A stretch of DNA of 7,383 bases from Rhodoferax sp. (GTDB taxonomy: Bacteria; Pseudomonadota; Gammaproteobacteria; Burkholderiales; Burkholderiaceae_C). The translations under genes and the position numbers were made by a program. Positions 6,090 to 7,383 of the stretch are shown here, in pieces. How positions within the stretch are numbered: the first letter of the stretch is position 1; the number at the start of each line of letters is the position of its first letter. The DNA lies in contig JAIFMR010000024.1 of the NCBI GenBank assembly GCA_020048255.1, positions 1 through 7,383 on the forward strand. The letters are read 5' to 3'. The notes below the pieces were generated by a model. The model saw only the letters and a list, made by a program, of their open reading frames with translations. It was not told where the DNA came from and did no database searches.

Positions 6090-6207
6090 AGGCCCAAACC
6101 ATCGGGTCACGCAGACCGCCAAAAACGCCCGTCTGCACTGCAGGAAGTGCAGCACTATCAATTTCTTCGCGTTGAAAGGCGAAATCGCTGATGGCCTGCG
6201 CCATCAT
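6085..6207 (-). CDS. Possible 40-aa small protein, unknown
   Basis: A short frame starts with ATGATG (6207-6202), encodes 40 residues beginning MMAQAISDFAF and ending RDPMVWAS, and stops at 6085, inside the -35 element of the sigma-32 promoter. It is in the same phase as the upstream lipoprotein, separated from its TGA by 12 sense codons. It has no recognisable domain, signal peptide or membrane segment, and only a weak GGCGG-like purine stretch before the start. Third-position GC is not clearly raised, so coding is not certain. It may be a chance frame or a degraded gene. Its hairpin-rich middle (6111-6152) could instead be part of a terminator for the lipoprotein transcript. Confidence 0.25.
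   Translation of the reverse strand: MMAQAISDFAFQREEIDSAALPAVQTGVFGGLRDPMVWAS
6133..6152. repeat. 7-bp perfect hairpin between the lipoprotein and the hsp20 promoter
   Basis: CTGCACT (6133-6139) pairs with AGTGCAG (6146-6152) around a 6-nt loop. An overlapping alternative, GCAGAC (6111-6116) with GTCTGC (6131-6136), encloses an A5 tract (T5 on the minus strand). On the minus strand the T5 tract lies 7 nt beyond the first stem, too far for a textbook terminator. It might still weakly end the lipoprotein message ahead of the heat-shock promoter. Confidence 0.35.
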
Positions 6208-6243
6208 TCGCACCGCCGAATTAACTTGTGCCCGGCGTACAAC

Positions 6244-6450
6244 TCAATCAGGAAGCACGGCATTGACCGCCGCGCCAGCAACATTGACACCGGTCTTGAC
6301 AACGGTGGCTGTCACCGACACAGCAGCATCTGCCACAGCGATAACGGCGCACCCGCTGCACAGAAGAGCGACAGATACAGCCAAAACCCTGGCGAGTGCA
6401 TTGCAAATCCGATTCATAAGCGTATTTCCAATCATCGATTGCTCAAACAT
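6244..6450 (-). CDS. Small predicted outer-membrane lipoprotein, unknown function
   Basis: This 68-aa protein has a lipoprotein signal: a positively charged start (MNRICNALAR), a hydrophobic run (VLAVSVALL) and the lipobox LCSGC with the modified cysteine at residue 34. The residue after it is Ala rather than Asp, which favours sorting to the outer membrane. The mature part is only about 35 residues, nearly all Ala, Val, Thr and Gly, with no known domain. I chose the ATG at 6450 because GGTGGA lies 6 nt before it. The inner ATG at 6417 would give a more usual 22-residue signal peptide but has a poorer ribosome site (GGAAA about 7-8 nt away), so both remain possible. The start codon directly abuts the TAA of the upstream reading-frame remnant, as in tightly coupled operons. 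Similar tiny Ala/Val-rich lipoproteins of unknown role are common in Burkholderiales. Confidence 0.7.
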   Translation of the reverse strand: MFEQSMIGNTLMNRICNALARVLAVSVALLCSGCAVIAVADAAVSVTATVVKTGVNVAGAAVNAVLPD

Positions 6451-6564
6451 TTAGCGTCCACCTACAGGATGCACGGATATTTTCGCTCCATCCGCACCGA
6501 TGACCGCGTCGCCGTCTTCCTTGCCAAAGGCTCCCGCAAGCTTGACGTCCGCTGGCGCGTCAAA
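6451..6564 (-). pseudogene. Startless 37-codon C-terminal remnant of an unknown gene
   Basis: Between the CoA-transferase stop and the lipoprotein start lies a frame of 37 sense codons ending in TAA at 6451-6453. It reads like ordinary protein: LAGAFGKEDGDAVIGADG in the middle and ISVHPVGGR at the end. An in-frame TGA at 6565-6567 closes it upstream and it contains no ATG, TTG or CTG start; the only GTG is seven codons before the stop. Its TAA abuts the lipoprotein ATG and its last codons supply that gene's ribosome site, which suggests an original two-gene operon whose first gene lost its 5' part where the CoA-transferase block now begins. The family is not recognised. It could also be a chance open frame. 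Confidence 0.4.
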
Positions 6565-7383
6565 TCACCTTGCGTTGGCGCATGTCAGCGATTTGGGTGG
6601 CGTCCAGCCCCAGCGTTGCCAGCACTTCATCCGTATGCTCACCCAGTCTGGGCGGCGCACGGTGCAGCACGGGTGGTGTGGCGGTCAGGCGCAGCGGGCT
6701 GGCGACGGTGAGGATGTTGACCACTGGCACTACATTATCAGTAGCTGTTGGCGCTTTATCTGTAAGGGCTGCAGGCTGTTTTACCACTAAACCCCGAGCC
6801 AGAACCTGGGGGTCGGCAAAGGCCTGGGCCATGTCGTTGATGGGGCCGCAGGGCACGGCTTTGTCTTCCAGCAGCGTGATCCAGGCGGCGGTGCTGCGCG
6901 TGCGGGTCACCGGCAGCATCAGCGCAAACAGCGCCTCACGGTTTTTCACGCGCAGGGTGTTGCTGGTGAAGCGCGCGTCCTGTGTCCAGCCGGGGTGGCC
7001 GGCGGCTTCGCAAAAGCGGGCAAACTGGCCGTCGTTGCCAATGGCCAGCAACATCGACCCGTCGGCGGTGTCAAAGGTCTGGTAAGGCGCCAGGCTGGGG
7101 TGGGTGTTGCCCTGGCGCTGTGGCACTTTGCCGGTGTTCAAAAAGCCCGCCGCCTGGTTGGCCAGCACCGCCATGCCCACATCCAGCAAGGCCATGTCGA
7201 TGTGCTGGCCCTGACCGGTTTGGTGGCGCGCCTCAACCGCCGCCAGGATGGCGCTTGTGGCGTAAATGCCGGTCAGGATGTCGATCAACGCCACGCCAAT
7301 GCGCATCGGCCCGCCGCCCGGCGTGCCATCGGCCTGGCCAGTGATGCTCATCATGCCGCTCATGGCCTGAATCATCAGGTCGT
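6560..7383 (-). CDS. CaiB/BaiF family (class III) CoA-transferase, 5' end cut off by the window edge
   Basis: Class III CoA-transferases move CoA between carboxylic acids via a covalent aspartyl-CoA intermediate. About 274 codons are visible of a family that is usually near 400 aa. The frame is open to the right edge, where codons for Asp-Leu precede MIQAMSGMMSITG. Conserved blocks are MIQAMSGMMSITG, GGPMRIGVALIDILTGIYA, and GQGQHIDMALLD (7216-7181), whose final Asp (codon 7183-7181) matches the catalytic Asp169 of formyl-CoA transferase. Further blocks are HPSLAPYQTFDTADG, PCGPINDMAQAFADPQVLARG and the C-terminal PRLGEHTDEVL. The protein ends MRQRKVI, a normal family ending. The substrate cannot be told from sequence; relatives act on formate, oxalate, carnitine, benzylsuccinate, hydroxymethylglutarate or mesaconate. 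GC is high (36 of 60 bases in 7021-7080). The next reading frame downstream starts within its stop codon region. Confidence 0.93.
   Translation of the reverse strand, partial: DLMIQAMSGMMSITGQADGTPGGGPMRIGVALIDILTGIYATSAILAAVEARHQTGQGQHIDMALLDVGMAVLANQAAGFLNTGKVPQRQGNTHPSLAPYQTFDTADGSMLLAIGNDGQFARFCEAAGHPGWTQDARFTSNTLRVKNREALFALMLPVTRTRSTAAWITLLEDKAVPCGPINDMAQAFADPQVLARGLVVKQPAALTDKAPTATDNVVPVVNILTVASPLRLTATPPVLHRAPPRLGEHTDEVLATLGLDATQIADMRQRKVI

Noticed and set aside
5133..6161. A 342-codon open frame on the minus strand that runs through two hsp20 genes
   Set aside because: Only its last 127 codons are Hsp20. The first part reads the first hsp20 gene out of frame, and a good ribosome site exists at the internal start 5516.
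6556..6570. A prfB-like +1 frameshift at the CoA-transferase stop (ATT TGA C) that would join the remnant frame
   Set aside because: The phase fits, but slipping from ATT to TTT is poorly supported by tRNA-Ile pairing, MRQRKVI is a normal family C-terminus, and there is no well-placed strong Shine-Dalgarno-like stimulator. Chance agreement in phase is one in three.

Overview
The window looks like the chromosome of a betaproteobacterium, most likely Burkholderiales and possibly close to Comamonadaceae. This is an inference from the GC-rich, GC3-biased housekeeping genes, the YbfB-type MFS protein, the CaiB/BaiF CoA-transferase and the general style of the proteins. No rRNA or other marker gene is present to confirm it.

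Left part (1-2938, minus strand): the first two genes of a type I-C CRISPR-Cas operon, cas3 followed by cas5c. They overlap by 8 nt, and cas5c runs off the left edge. Cas3 keeps its HD nuclease and helicase motifs. Cas5c keeps the Tyr/Lys/His triad of the crRNA-processing enzyme. In this subtype cas8c, cas7, cas4, cas1, cas2 and the repeat array would follow to the left, outside the window. Two hand-counted 60-base blocks in cas3 (45% and 55% GC) are lower than blocks in the right-hand genes (60% and 67%), which fits an acquired cas module.

Middle (2939-4544): a 412-nt gene-free stretch with several small inverted repeats, then a plus-strand 12-TM MFS transporter of the YbfB/YjiJ type. The transporter ends 8 nt from the stop codon of the first convergent gene.

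Right part (4553-6089, minus strand): a heat-shock unit. A near-consensus sigma-32 promoter is followed by a structured 5' UTR and then three different small heat-shock proteins (Hsp20/alpha-crystallin) in tandem. The UTR can form a hairpin that masks the first Shine-Dalgarno sequence with one bulged G, which suggests an RNA thermometer, and a competing terminator-like hairpin.

Far right (6085-7383, minus strand): the C-terminal two thirds of a CaiB/BaiF family CoA-transferase, a 37-codon startless reading frame that looks like the tail of a lost gene, a tiny lipoprotein whose start codon abuts that tail, and a possible 40-aa ORF ending inside the sigma-32 promoter.

The cas, transporter, heat-shock and CoA-transferase blocks show no functional link to each other. 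I see no convincing undescribed multi-gene system. The most interesting points are the regulatory RNA in front of the Hsp20 operon and the gene remnant next to the lipoprotein.
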